Shown: in pieces, positions 39,318-46,209 of the stretch
How positions within the stretch are numbered: the stretch's first letter is position 1
How the letters are laid out: each line of letters starts with the position of its first letter
Source: a virus
IMG/VR virus record: IMGVR_UViG_3300020156_000031
Coordinates: 1-61,960 of that record
Reading direction: 5' to 3' (one strand)
DNA length: 61,960 nt
The notes under the pieces: generated by a model
Databases searched by the model: none
Told to the model about the DNA's origin: nothing
What the model saw: the letters and a program-made list of their open reading frames with translations, nothing else
Position numbers and translations under genes: made by a program

Positions 39318-39688
39318 TGGCTCGCCTCGAGTTCTCCCGCAAGACGAAGGCGGCGATCATCAACCGCGCCGCCGGCAAGTGCGAGGCCTGCAAGGCTGCC
39401 CTGAAGCCCGGCGAAGGCGAGGTCGATCACATTCTCCCCTGCGAACTCGGCGGTGAGCCGACGATCGCCAACGGCCGTCTGATTTGCCGGGTCTGCCATA
39501 AGGCCAAGACGGCTGACGATATTCGGCGCATTCGCAAGTCCGATCGCCAGCGGGACAAGGCAACCGGCGCGCTCCGGGCGACGGGCAAGATCAAATCTCC
39601 CGGCTTTGCCCGATCGGAGAAGCCCGCCCGCGTCCCGAAACTCCCCCTCCCGGCTCCCAAGCCACTCTTTCGCGAGGAACGCACATGA
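39317..39688 (+). CDS. HNH endonuclease
   Basis: Encodes 123 residues. The HNH core reads GKCEACKAALKPGEGEVDHILPCELGG, then NGRLICRVCHKAKT. Two Cys pairs (CEAC, CRVC) bind structural zinc, and the DH of VDHILP with the Asn and His further on form the catalytic site. The C-terminus is basic and Pro-rich. It overlaps the 68-residue gene by one base. HNH nucleases of this size in early operons are often tied to recombination or to superinfection control. Confidence 0.8.
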   Translation: MARLEFSRKTKAAIINRAAGKCEACKAALKPGEGEVDHILPCELGGEPTIANGRLICRVCHKAKTADDIRRIRKSDRQRDKATGALRATGKIKSPGFARSEKPARVPKLPLPAPKPLFREERT

Positions 39689-39882
39689 CACCCCAAGAGC
39701 GAACGGCAATTGAGACAGCATACGGTCTTCTCTGGCTTGCCGTCACGGACGACCAGAAGATCCATGAAGCGCGGCGTACACTCTTAACCCTGATTGATAA
39801 GGACGGGCAAAAGCGAGGCATTGCACTAGCCGTCGAAAAGTACGGGCACAACACGCCGGAATTTTGGGTGGCCCTCCCATGA
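39685..39882 (+). CDS. Small helical protein of unknown function
   Basis: Encodes 65 residues (GLLWLAVTDDQKIHEARRTLLTLI then QKRGIALAVEKYG). Short helical proteins with this AYGLLW-phrase are frequent in rhizobial phages to my memory. Overlaps both neighbours. Confidence 0.6.
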   Translation: MTPQERTAIETAYGLLWLAVTDDQKIHEARRTLLTLIDKDGQKRGIALAVEKYGHNTPEFWVALP

Positions 39883-40241
39883 CCGCCGCAGACACCACCG
39901 CACTTCTAGAGAAGCTCGACAAGCCCGATGCGTGGCACAGAGACACAAGCTTCGATTTCCATTTCTATGCCGGGCCTGAAACGCCAGGGAACAGCACCAG
40001 CGATCCCGATGAATGGGCGCCCCTCTTCGCCCTCACTCCATCCGATCTAGAAGCCATAAAGGCTGCGCTGGTCGAACGGGAGGAACTGCGGGAGGTGCCC
40101 CATCGGGTGTGGGAGGCGTTCCAGCAGGAATACGAGGCAGAGATGGACCTTCACCCGCGAGAAGGCAATCAGGCGATGTATCAAGCCTTGCTGGTCGCCA
40201 TCAACGCGGACCGCGCAGCCCTCGGAAAGGAGCCATCATGA
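39879..40241 (+). CDS. Small acidic protein of unknown function
   Basis: Encodes 120 residues. It has an aromatic middle (SFDFHFYAGPETPGN) and helical C-terminus (HPREGNQAMYQALLVAINAD). It belongs to a run of short accessory genes linked by four-base overlaps. No family recognised. Confidence 0.55.
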   Translation: MTAADTTALLEKLDKPDAWHRDTSFDFHFYAGPETPGNSTSDPDEWAPLFALTPSDLEAIKAALVEREELREVPHRVWEAFQQEYEAEMDLHPREGNQAMYQALLVAINADRAALGKEPS

Positions 40242-41065
40242 CCCCCACCCCCACAACTATGACCGAGGCGGACGGTAACAGGGACAGCGGCTATCTGCTC
40301 CCCGGCGTCACGCTGGACATGAAGCTTGCAGCCGTGAAAGCTTATATCGCCCGAGCCGGGAAGTGTCAGCCAGTCGCCATCGTTGAGGCGCTTGCCGCCG
40401 CCCTCGCCGCTTCCCCCGCCAGTGCGGAACAGCCGGAGCGCATTGGTCGCGACCGAGATATCATACTCGAAGCCATCAACACCTACGAAGCTTGGAGCGA
40501 GGAAGACGAGTTTGACGCTCGCCGCGTCTTGGACGAAATCCTCTCTCGCATGAAGTGGCGCGTCAAGATGACCGAAGCCGCCGCACCACCCGCCCCCGCG
40601 CCGGATGATCTGCGGGAACTGCGAGAGGCTGCGGAACGGGCGAGCCAAGGCAGGTGGTGCCAGTTTCATCCGCAATACTGCGCCGAAGCGAAGGATGCCC
40701 CTCGATCCTCATGGGATAGCTCGCACGACATGAGTGCGGTCAATGGCGGGGAGCGAAAGCGGATCGCGACGTTTAAACACGCGGACGATGCAGCCTTCGT
40801 GGACGCCGCCAACCCCTCCACGGTTCTCTCCCTTATCGCCCGTATCACCAGGCTAGAGAGCGAGAACGCGAGGCTGCGGGAGGCGTTGAACAATCGCCCT
40901 AACATAGAGCCGTGGGGAGTGGTCCAGATCGGCAACGACGGACGGCCCGCGATCTTTTCGCAGAAGTACAACACCGTAAAGGCGAGGTTCACATCGGGGA
41001 ACCATGTCGGATGGAAATCTGGCGATATCGTTTACCGCGCAGCCGTATCGGAGCAGAAGCCATGA
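40238..41065 (+). CDS. Modular accessory protein of unknown function
   Basis: Encodes 275 residues made of short modules: an N-terminal part with LDMKLAAVKAYIARAGKCQPV, a linker with APPAPAPDD, a second part with LREAAERASQGRWCQFHPQYC, a coiled-coil (SLIARITRLESENARLREAL), and a C-terminal basic beta part. Such patchwork accessory proteins are frequent in temperate phages (the Ead/Ea22 style) and evolve by module exchange. No function assigned. Confidence 0.55.
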   Translation: MTPTPTTMTEADGNRDSGYLLPGVTLDMKLAAVKAYIARAGKCQPVAIVEALAAALAASPASAEQPERIGRDRDIILEAINTYEAWSEEDEFDARRVLDEILSRMKWRVKMTEAAAPPAPAPDDLRELREAAERASQGRWCQFHPQYCAEAKDAPRSSWDSSHDMSAVNGGERKRIATFKHADDAAFVDAANPSTVLSLIARITRLESENARLREALNNRPNIEPWGVVQIGNDGRPAIFSQKYNTVKARFTSGNHVGWKSGDIVYRAAVSEQKP

Positions 41066-41661
41066 CCGAGACAGAACGCACACCAGCCGTGGACGATTTG
41101 CCGAAGGACATCCGCAAAACAGCCTATGAACTCGCACGGAATTCCGGGTGGTCTTTCAATGAAGACTTCCGTCGCATAGCCAACGCACTCGTTGCCGAAC
41201 GCAACCGCCCCTCCACCCGCGCCAGTGTGAGCGAGGCGGCGGTGACGGACGAAGCTGGATTGCTGCGGAAGGCAAAGATGGTCATTGACCTGCGCGCCTA
41301 CGGCGAGGTCGCGCGAATACCGATCCACTCCACTACTGCCGCCCGCGAGATGATTGCGGAAATCGACGCCGCCCTCTCTGCCGCTCTCGCATCCACAGCC
41401 GAGACGCCCTTCGCGTGGTACTGGTACGACGCGACGGGATGCCTGATTATCACAGGCGACGATCGGCAGGCGGACATTCCCGATGATGCCAAGCCCCTCT
41501 ACACACTACGGCCCGCGCGGCGTGAGACGTGGGAGGAAGCGGCAAAGGTGGCTGACGACTACGGATTGGATGCGCTACCCGACAGCGAATATCGACTTGC
41601 TTGCACCGATCTTGCCGAGGCGTTCCGTGCCCGCGCAACAGAGGAGCGGGACGATGGGTAA
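41062..41661 (+). CDS. Modular accessory protein of unknown function
   Basis: Encodes 199 residues. Modules: DLPKDIRKTAYELARNSGW, then helices with MIAEIDAALSAALAS, the motif FAWYWYDATGCLIITGDDRQ, and a helical C-terminus with ETWEEAAKVADDYGL. The same type of short exchangeable segments is seen in neighbouring genes. No function assigned. Confidence 0.55.
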   Translation: MTETERTPAVDDLPKDIRKTAYELARNSGWSFNEDFRRIANALVAERNRPSTRASVSEAAVTDEAGLLRKAKMVIDLRAYGEVARIPIHSTTAAREMIAEIDAALSAALASTAETPFAWYWYDATGCLIITGDDRQADIPDDAKPLYTLRPARRETWEEAAKVADDYGLDALPDSEYRLACTDLAEAFRARATEERDDG

Positions 41662-42013
41662 GCCGTCATATGACGAGGTTCTCGCCAGGAATTCGTGCGA
41701 GGAGATTTGCGAAACACTGCGGCAGTGCGCATCAATGCCCTGCGACGAGGAATACTCGTACGGCATACCGGAAATCGTCCTGCCATTCGCGCTCGCGGTG
41801 GTCGCTGAACTCAAAGCGAAGAACCCCGATTGTGTCATCCTCATATTCAGCACACCGGGGGATGGAGTAACCTTGAAGGTTCACCAGCGCGCCGGCAGGG
41901 ACCACTACCTTTTCATCGAAAAGGATTACATCGGAGACGCGGAGTGCCCGGAGCAGAGCGCTCCGTCACCTCTTTTCTGGCGCGCCGCCCTTCAAGGAGA
42001 CAGCCATGGCTAA
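41654..42013 (+). CDS. Small accessory protein of unknown function
   Basis: Encodes 119 residues; the start overlaps the previous stop. Contains DEVLARNSCEEICETLRQCASM, then a beta segment DCVILIFSTPGDGVTLKVHQ. Reads as a small folded domain with several Cys. No family recognised. Confidence 0.55.
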   Translation: MGKPSYDEVLARNSCEEICETLRQCASMPCDEEYSYGIPEIVLPFALAVVAELKAKNPDCVILIFSTPGDGVTLKVHQRAGRDHYLFIEKDYIGDAECPEQSAPSPLFWRAALQGDSHG

Positions 42014-42221
42014 GCATCAGCTCGCGACCATTGAGTTTTCCGGCGGCGTCGTCGAGGTCATCACGCAATTCTGGGTGCCCGATGCCCACGTTATCGATCA
42101 GGCCCGCGAAAAACTTGGTCCGATTGCGGAACTCGTATCCGATTTCAATGTGACCATCCGCCGCCCGCTTAACGCATTCGAGGAGTATGTTTACAGCCGA
42201 GGAGACAGCCATGGCCGGTGA
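42006..42221 (+). CDS. Small accessory protein of unknown function
   Basis: Encodes 71 residues with ribosome binding site AAGGAG. It is alpha/beta (LATIEFSGGVVEVITQFWVP then DQAREKLGPIAELVSDFN). It overlaps both neighbours. No family recognised. Confidence 0.55.
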   Translation: MAKHQLATIEFSGGVVEVITQFWVPDAHVIDQAREKLGPIAELVSDFNVTIRRPLNAFEEYVYSRGDSHGR

Positions 42222-42576
42222 TGTCGATATCGTGGAACGGCTGAGACGGGCGGTATCCGTTGGGGATTATCCGTTCTATTATGATGATCATGGCGAGATG
42301 ATCCTTCACGAGGATACCATGTCCGAAGCCGCCGACACCATCACCGCCCTCCGCTCTCGCATTGAGGAACTGGAACGAGAGAGAGACGAGGCAAGGGCGA
42401 AGGCATTCGAGGAAGCGGGAGAATGGCACGACGACATGGCTGCAAAGCACAGCGCTGATAGGCGTGTCAGCAACCATCACGAGATGATGGCGCGGGAACA
42501 CCGCCGGTTTGCATCCGCCATCCGTTCTCTGGGGAAGGAGCGGACAGCCCCTGTGGAAAACGGGGAGAAGCCATGA
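42211..42576 (+). CDS. Helical accessory protein of unknown function
   Basis: Encodes 121 residues from the ATG at 42211, with GAGGAG seven bases upstream; an upstream ATG at 42187 lacks proper spacing. Strong coiled-coil (TITALRSRIEELERERDEAR) followed by a charged helix. No family recognised. Last of the accessory run before excisionase. Confidence 0.55.
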   Translation: MAGDVDIVERLRRAVSVGDYPFYYDDHGEMILHEDTMSEAADTITALRSRIEELERERDEARAKAFEEAGEWHDDMAAKHSADRRVSNHHEMMAREHRRFASAIRSLGKERTAPVENGEKP

Positions 42577-42920
42577 GCGAGGTCTATCCAACCTACGTCA
42601 CGCCGGAGAAATTGGCCGAGCATCTCGGCTGGTCGGCCCGGGAACTTCGGAAAAAGGCCCGCCAGATTGGCGCTTGCCGTATCATGGGCAATGCGATGAT
42701 ACTGACCCCGACCGACGTTGATGCTATTCTGGAGGCTTCGCGGCCATGCCCCTCACCATCTTCAAGCGAGGCGAAGTCTGGCACTACCGGGGCACGGTTG
42801 CCGGACGGAGACTTCGCGGCTCTACAGGCGCTAAAGACAAAAAAACAGCGCAGCGAATTGCAGCCGAAATCGAAACAAGGCAGTGGAAAGGTCATCTCGA
42901 TGGACCGGAAGCGGTCCTGA
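42573..42920 (+). CDS. xis: Excisionase-like protein
   Basis: Encodes 115 residues. The N-terminal 50 residues (TYVTPEKLAEHLGWSARELR and KARQIGACRIMGNAMILTPTDVDAI) are the winged helix-turn-helix of AlpA/excisionase proteins, with the wing at RIMGNAMILT. The rest is a Ser/Lys-rich tail. It overlaps the integrase gene by about 175 bases in another frame, so both proteins come from the same DNA there. It would direct the integrase towards excision. Confidence 0.7.
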   Translation: MSEVYPTYVTPEKLAEHLGWSARELRKKARQIGACRIMGNAMILTPTDVDAILEASRPCPSPSSSEAKSGTTGARLPDGDFAALQALKTKKQRSELQPKSKQGSGKVISMDRKRS

Positions 42921-43744
42921 CGTTCGCCCAGGCCGCGATCCTCTATCGCAAGGCCGGCAAGTCCGACCGCTTCCTTGATCCGGTCGAAGTCTACTGGAAA
43001 GACACCCCCGTCAAGAACATCACATCGGGCGCGGTTCGCAACGCGGCGATCGTCCTTTACCCTAACGCCAAGGGATCGACGCGAAACCGGCATGTGATCG
43101 TGCCGACCCAAGCCATAATCAATCATGCCGCCGAACTGGAACTTTGCCGCACGCTGAAGGTGACGCGGTTCCCGGTCGAGACGAAGCGCAAAAAGCCGAT
43201 CACATGGGAATGGGTTCAAGCGTTCATGGCGCACGCCAATCCGCACCTGGGGGCGCTGTGTTGCTTCATGTTCCTGACCGGCGCCCGAGTGTCCGAGGCC
43301 ATCAATCTCAAATGGGAAGATGTGGATATGGTGAAGCGCCGCGCGCTGATCCGCCAGACGAAGGTTGGAGCCGAGCGCTGGGCTCACTTGCCGCAGCCGC
43401 TGGTATTGGCGATTGCCAATATCGAAGGAGAGCGCAAGGGGAAGGTCTTCAAGTATTCGACCAGGGACACAGCTAAGCCGCAGTGGAACAAGGTGATCGC
43501 TCGGGCAGGCATCGAGTACCTGACCTATCATTCCTGCCGGCACGGATTCGCGACCGCGCTGCTGCACAAGAAGATCGACCCGATCACGGTTTCGAAGCTC
43601 GGCGGCTGGAAATCAGCGCAGCATGTGTTTGACACATACGGTCACGCGATGGACGACGATACCCTGGCAGACGTGATTATTGACACACCAGAGACACAAT
43701 CGTTGCAGGTCGCCTCAAGAAATGCTATGAAAACAAGCCGTTAG
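42746..43744 (+). CDS. int: Tyrosine-type site-specific integrase
   Basis: Encodes 332 residues; GGAGG lies ten bases before the ATG. The catalytic set is complete: Arg181 (FLTGARVSEA), Lys206 (IRQTKVGAE), His262-x-x-Arg265 (YHSCRHGF), Trp288 (LGGWKS) and the nucleophile Tyr298 (FDTYGH). The N-terminal 50 residues are an arm-binding type domain (LTIFKRGEVWHYRGTVAG). The protein joins phage attP to a host attB site. It is the last gene of the plus-strand operon, facing the lysis terminator. Confidence 0.9.
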   Translation: MPLTIFKRGEVWHYRGTVAGRRLRGSTGAKDKKTAQRIAAEIETRQWKGHLDGPEAVLTFAQAAILYRKAGKSDRFLDPVEVYWKDTPVKNITSGAVRNAAIVLYPNAKGSTRNRHVIVPTQAIINHAAELELCRTLKVTRFPVETKRKKPITWEWVQAFMAHANPHLGALCCFMFLTGARVSEAINLKWEDVDMVKRRALIRQTKVGAERWAHLPQPLVLAIANIEGERKGKVFKYSTRDTAKPQWNKVIARAGIEYLTYHSCRHGFATALLHKKIDPITVSKLGGWKSAQHVFDTYGHAMDDDTLADVIIDTPETQSLQVASRNAMKTSR

Positions 43745-43940
43745 GGAAATCGCGCAAAGCCCTCGTTGGGGAGAGGTGTCCCGCCGTCGTCTATAGGGAA
43801 AAGCCTGAAAACGCGCAAGATGGAAAAGAAGCCCCTGCAAGTTTGTGCTACTTCTTGCCAGAACGAGCATAGAACAGACTGACACGGCTGGCACAAAATT
43901 GACACAGCGGTTCTCAGAAGGTTCTCAGCCCACCAAACGC
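43745..43940. other. Region after integrase, possible attP
   Basis: About 200 bases between integrase and the lysis terminator. Repeats seen: GGTTCTCAG twice in tandem (43911-43930), GACAC twice (43881-43905), and AAAAGAAGCCCCT at 43824 (a second copy belongs to the terminator). No tRNA 3' end is evident. The location beside int and these repeats suggest attP arms, but the crossover core cannot be picked out. Confidence 0.3.
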
Positions 43941-43973
43941 AAAAAAGAAGCCCCTCAGCCGAAGCCAAGGGGC
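43941..43973 (-). terminator. Rho-independent terminator of the lysis genes
   Basis: On the minus strand GCCCCTTGGC pairs with GCTGAGGGGC (ten pairs, two wobbles) around a TTCG tetraloop, followed by TTCTTTTTT. Confidence 0.85.
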
Positions 43974-43994
43974 GAGGTCGGTCCTCGTTATAAA

Positions 43995-44318
43995 CTAGCT
44001 TGAGGTCTTCTTTTCGAACCACCTCAGAAACAGCGCCTGAACCCCGCCGGGACCGAGATATCCGACACCGACGGCAATGCTGGTCGATACCGTTCGATCC
44101 AAGGCGAAATAAGCCGCCAGGCCGTCGGCGATGATACCCATACCCACGGCGACGGGCAATTCCCAGATCAGGTTCTTGTCGAACGGCTTCCGGTTCATTT
44201 TCCGCACCTCTCCGGCATGGTACATGAGCCTTCCTATCGTCGCCCCGACGAGTGTAGCGACTGCGCCGCCCGCCCACGCAGAGATGAGCCCCGCGATTGT
44301 CTGTCCATCTTCTGTCAT
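43995..44318 (-). CDS. Holin candidate
   Basis: Encodes 107 residues. Up to three hydrophobic segments are visible: ISAWAGGAVATLVGATIGRL, LPVAVGMGIIADGLAAYFAL, and TSIAVGVGYLGPGGVQALFL. The C-terminus is basic (RWFEKKTSS). This size, number of spans and last position in the lysis cassette fit a phage holin, which opens the membrane for lysozyme at a set time. No known holin family recognised by sequence. Confidence 0.65.
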   Translation of the reverse strand: MTEDGQTIAGLISAWAGGAVATLVGATIGRLMYHAGEVRKMNRKPFDKNLIWELPVAVGMGIIADGLAAYFALDRTVSTSIAVGVGYLGPGGVQALFLRWFEKKTSS

Positions 44319-44362
44319 TGGGTGATCCTGAATGTAACGCGCGGGGCGGTAGGGTGGTTCGG

Positions 44363-44581
44363 CTATTTCCTGCAGCCGGGCTGGCGGGCGCAGATTTCAT
44401 TGTGGGCCGCAACCTGGCGGGCAAACCCGAGATCGTTCTTCACGATGAACTTGCGAGTGTCTGGCGACGGATGCAGCGCGGAGAAGCCGGAGCCGTCAAC
44501 CGCACTCGTTTTCGTCTGGCAGCCAGCGCCCGCCAAGGCGATGGCAAATATCGGCAGGAGAAGCAGTCTTAAGGTCAGCAT
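44363..44581 (-). CDS. Rz1-like outer membrane spanin lipoprotein
   Basis: Encodes 72 residues from the ATG at 44581, inside the Rz-like gene but in another frame. MLTLRLLLLPIFAIALAGAG then Cys gives a lipoprotein signal with Cys21; the residue three before the Cys is Gly rather than the usual Leu. Overlapping Rz/Rz1 reading is the classic design of two-part spanins, so the pairing is convincing even though the sequence is short. Confidence 0.65.
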   Translation of the reverse strand: MLTLRLLLLPIFAIALAGAGCQTKTSAVDGSGFSALHPSPDTRKFIVKNDLGFARQVAAHNEICARQPGCRK

Positions 44582-44735
44582 CGATCTTGTCCCTTTCGAT
44601 GACGAGTTCCATGGCACGCTTGAGGGTTTCGGCTCGTTCTGCTTCGCGGCCCGCGTCATAGAGCCTCTTGGCAGCGAGATAGCCGCCGGCGCCGATCGCG
44701 AGCACGGCCGCGAGGATGATGATGATCCGGGTCAT
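44496..44735 (-). CDS. Rz-like inner membrane spanin
   Basis: Encodes 79 residues from the ATG at 44735. The N-terminus (TRIIIILAAVLAIGAGGYLA) is one membrane anchor, followed by a charged periplasmic helix (YDAGREAERAETLKRAMELV). The second half of the gene is shared, in another frame, with the Rz1-like gene. Together they would fuse inner and outer membranes at the end of lysis. The start overlaps the stop of the 68-residue gene. Confidence 0.65.
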   Translation of the reverse strand: MTRIIIILAAVLAIGAGGYLAAKRLYDAGREAERAETLKRAMELVIERDKIDADLKTASPADICHRLGGRWLPDENECG

Positions 44736-44941
44736 CACACCACCGGAGGCTGGTGCTTGTACATGCCGTTCAAGCCGTCACGCAGCAAGTTGATGAGGAT
44801 CTTCGCCAGTGCGAGCCCGCCGACGATCTTCAGCGCGACCGCATCCGAGAAGAACGGCGTCCAGTCCATCGCCTCGAGCGACGGCACAGCGACGATCAGG
44901 AAGTTCAGGATGTTGTGGATTAGGTTGGTGTTGATCTTCAT
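44735..44941 (-). CDS. Small membrane protein of the lysis cassette
   Basis: Encodes 68 residues with one or two membrane segments (ILNFLIVAVPSLEAMDW, then AVALKIVGGLALAKILINLL). It resembles small proteins that accompany holins in rhizobial prophages. Its stop overlaps the Rz start. It could be the true holin, or an antiholin to the 107-residue protein. Confidence 0.6.
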   Translation of the reverse strand: MKINTNLIHNILNFLIVAVPSLEAMDWTPFFSDAVALKIVGGLALAKILINLLRDGLNGMYKHQPPVV

Positions 44942-45042
44942 CGTGGCGGCTCGCTTCTAGTTGTGGTACAAAATAACGAACGCGCCGGGTGTGTCACCAC
45001 CGCGAGCGCGTTCTAACCAAGCCAACCTGTCAGGAGGTCGAA

Positions 45043-45564
45043 ATGGCTCGTTCAAAGATATGCTCGGAAGAGCAATGCGAAAAGCCCCATTATGCAAAGG
45101 GGTTATGCTATCGGCACTATTACAAACAATTGCGGGCCCGTTTCCCGCCCTGTGCTGCTGAAGGCTGCGAGCAACGCAGTGATAGAAGAGGGCTCTGCCC
45201 AATACATTACCAGCGTCTCAGAAGGCATGGGAATTTGGATGGAGTGCGGACACCATCACGATCAACTGCTCGTTTCATCGACGCTGTATCTGCCACAGCT
45301 TCCGAGGATTGCATCCTATGGCCATTCTCTAGGCACAAAGACGGATATGGAAAGGCTAGACATGGTGGAAAGAATGGGTGTGCTCATCGCATTGTCTGCG
45401 AGTTGGTCCATGGCGCGCCACCCAGCGAAACACACCAGGCAGCCCATCAATGCGGTAACAGCGCTTGCGTTAATCCCCGCCACTTACGATGGGCCACGCC
45501 GCTGGAGAATGGGCAGGACAAAGTTGCGCATCGAACTATGAAGCGCGCACGAAGATCGCCTTGA
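45043..45564 (+). CDS. HNH endonuclease, inserted in the lysis region
   Basis: Encodes 173 residues from the ATG at 45043, with AGGAGGT five bases upstream. The N-terminal part has three Cys/His clusters (EQCEKPHYAKGLCYRHY and AAEGCEQRSDRRGLCPIHY), then an HNH_3-type core (DCILWPFSRHKDGYGKARHG, then HRIVCELVHGAPPS, then AAHQCGNSACVNPRHLRWAT). It runs opposite to the lysis genes and overlaps the end of the lysozyme gene by 29 bases. Free-standing HNH_3 genes are typical homing endonucleases of phages. Confidence 0.8.
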   Translation: MARSKICSEEQCEKPHYAKGLCYRHYYKQLRARFPPCAAEGCEQRSDRRGLCPIHYQRLRRHGNLDGVRTPSRSTARFIDAVSATASEDCILWPFSRHKDGYGKARHGGKNGCAHRIVCELVHGAPPSETHQAAHQCGNSACVNPRHLRWATPLENGQDKVAHRTMKRARRSP

Positions 45565-46186
45565 CCATTTCGATCAGGGCAGTGAGTAGGTTGGGATGGT
45601 CTTCAGGTGCCGGCGGGGCATCGATCGGAACGGGCGGCTCGCGCGGAATGACGGGCTTGGGGGTCGCAAGAAGGTGTTCGACGTTCACCCGCGTTCCCTT
45701 GCTCCAGAGAACGTTCCCCTTCGCATCGGCAGGGTATGCCGTGGCGATCGGCGGCGGGTACTTCCCGGTCAGAAACAGGGTGCTTTCGGCCTGACGACGC
45801 GGCTTGATTTCCTTCGGCTTGATCCAGTTCATGAATTCTTCGCCGGCCTTCTTGTAGTAGCCGGCGTTCAGGCTCTTGGTGAGCGTGGCCTTGGCGATAG
45901 CGCCGGTGTTGTAGTGAAAGCTCACGAGCGCGTCGAACTCGTGCTGCTTCAGCGACACCTTCACGGCATTGTTCACACCATTCTCGTATTTGATGATGTC
46001 GTCGCGGAGCAGGTCGAGGGCTTCCGCCATCGTCAGCGTGCCGGTGAATGTTTCGGGATTCAGCCCGCCTGCCGCCTTTGTATGGCCTACCCCGATCGTC
46101 CAAACGCCGACCGAATCCTTGTAGCGCGAAAGCACAATGCCCTCGTGCCCGATCAGGGCAATCAGCCCTTCGGTGCTCATCTTCAT
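45536..46186 (-). CDS. Lysozyme (GH24 endolysin)
   Basis: Encodes 216 residues with AAAGGAT upstream. The catalytic triad pattern E-8-D-5-T is present: Glu15 (IGHEG), Asp24 (RYKDSVG) and Thr30 (WTIGVGHT). Residues 1-150 form the T4-type lysozyme domain. A Pro-rich linker (KPVIPREPPVPIDAPPAPED) leads to a hydrophobic C-terminal helix (NLLTALIEMVKAIFV), which is unusual and could anchor the enzyme to the membrane. There is no N-terminal signal-anchor, so release depends on a holin. Confidence 0.85.
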   Translation of the reverse strand: MKMSTEGLIALIGHEGIVLSRYKDSVGVWTIGVGHTKAAGGLNPETFTGTLTMAEALDLLRDDIIKYENGVNNAVKVSLKQHEFDALVSFHYNTGAIAKATLTKSLNAGYYKKAGEEFMNWIKPKEIKPRRQAESTLFLTGKYPPPIATAYPADAKGNVLWSKGTRVNVEHLLATPKPVIPREPPVPIDAPPAPEDHPNLLTALIEMVKAIFVRAS

Positions 46187-46209
46187 GACGATATCCTTTG
46201 GTTGATGTT

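Noticed and set aside
43824-43955. 13-base direct repeat AAAAGAAGCCCCT as attP core
   Set aside because: One copy is part of the terminator stem, so the match may be chance; no tRNA end or matching host site can be seen.
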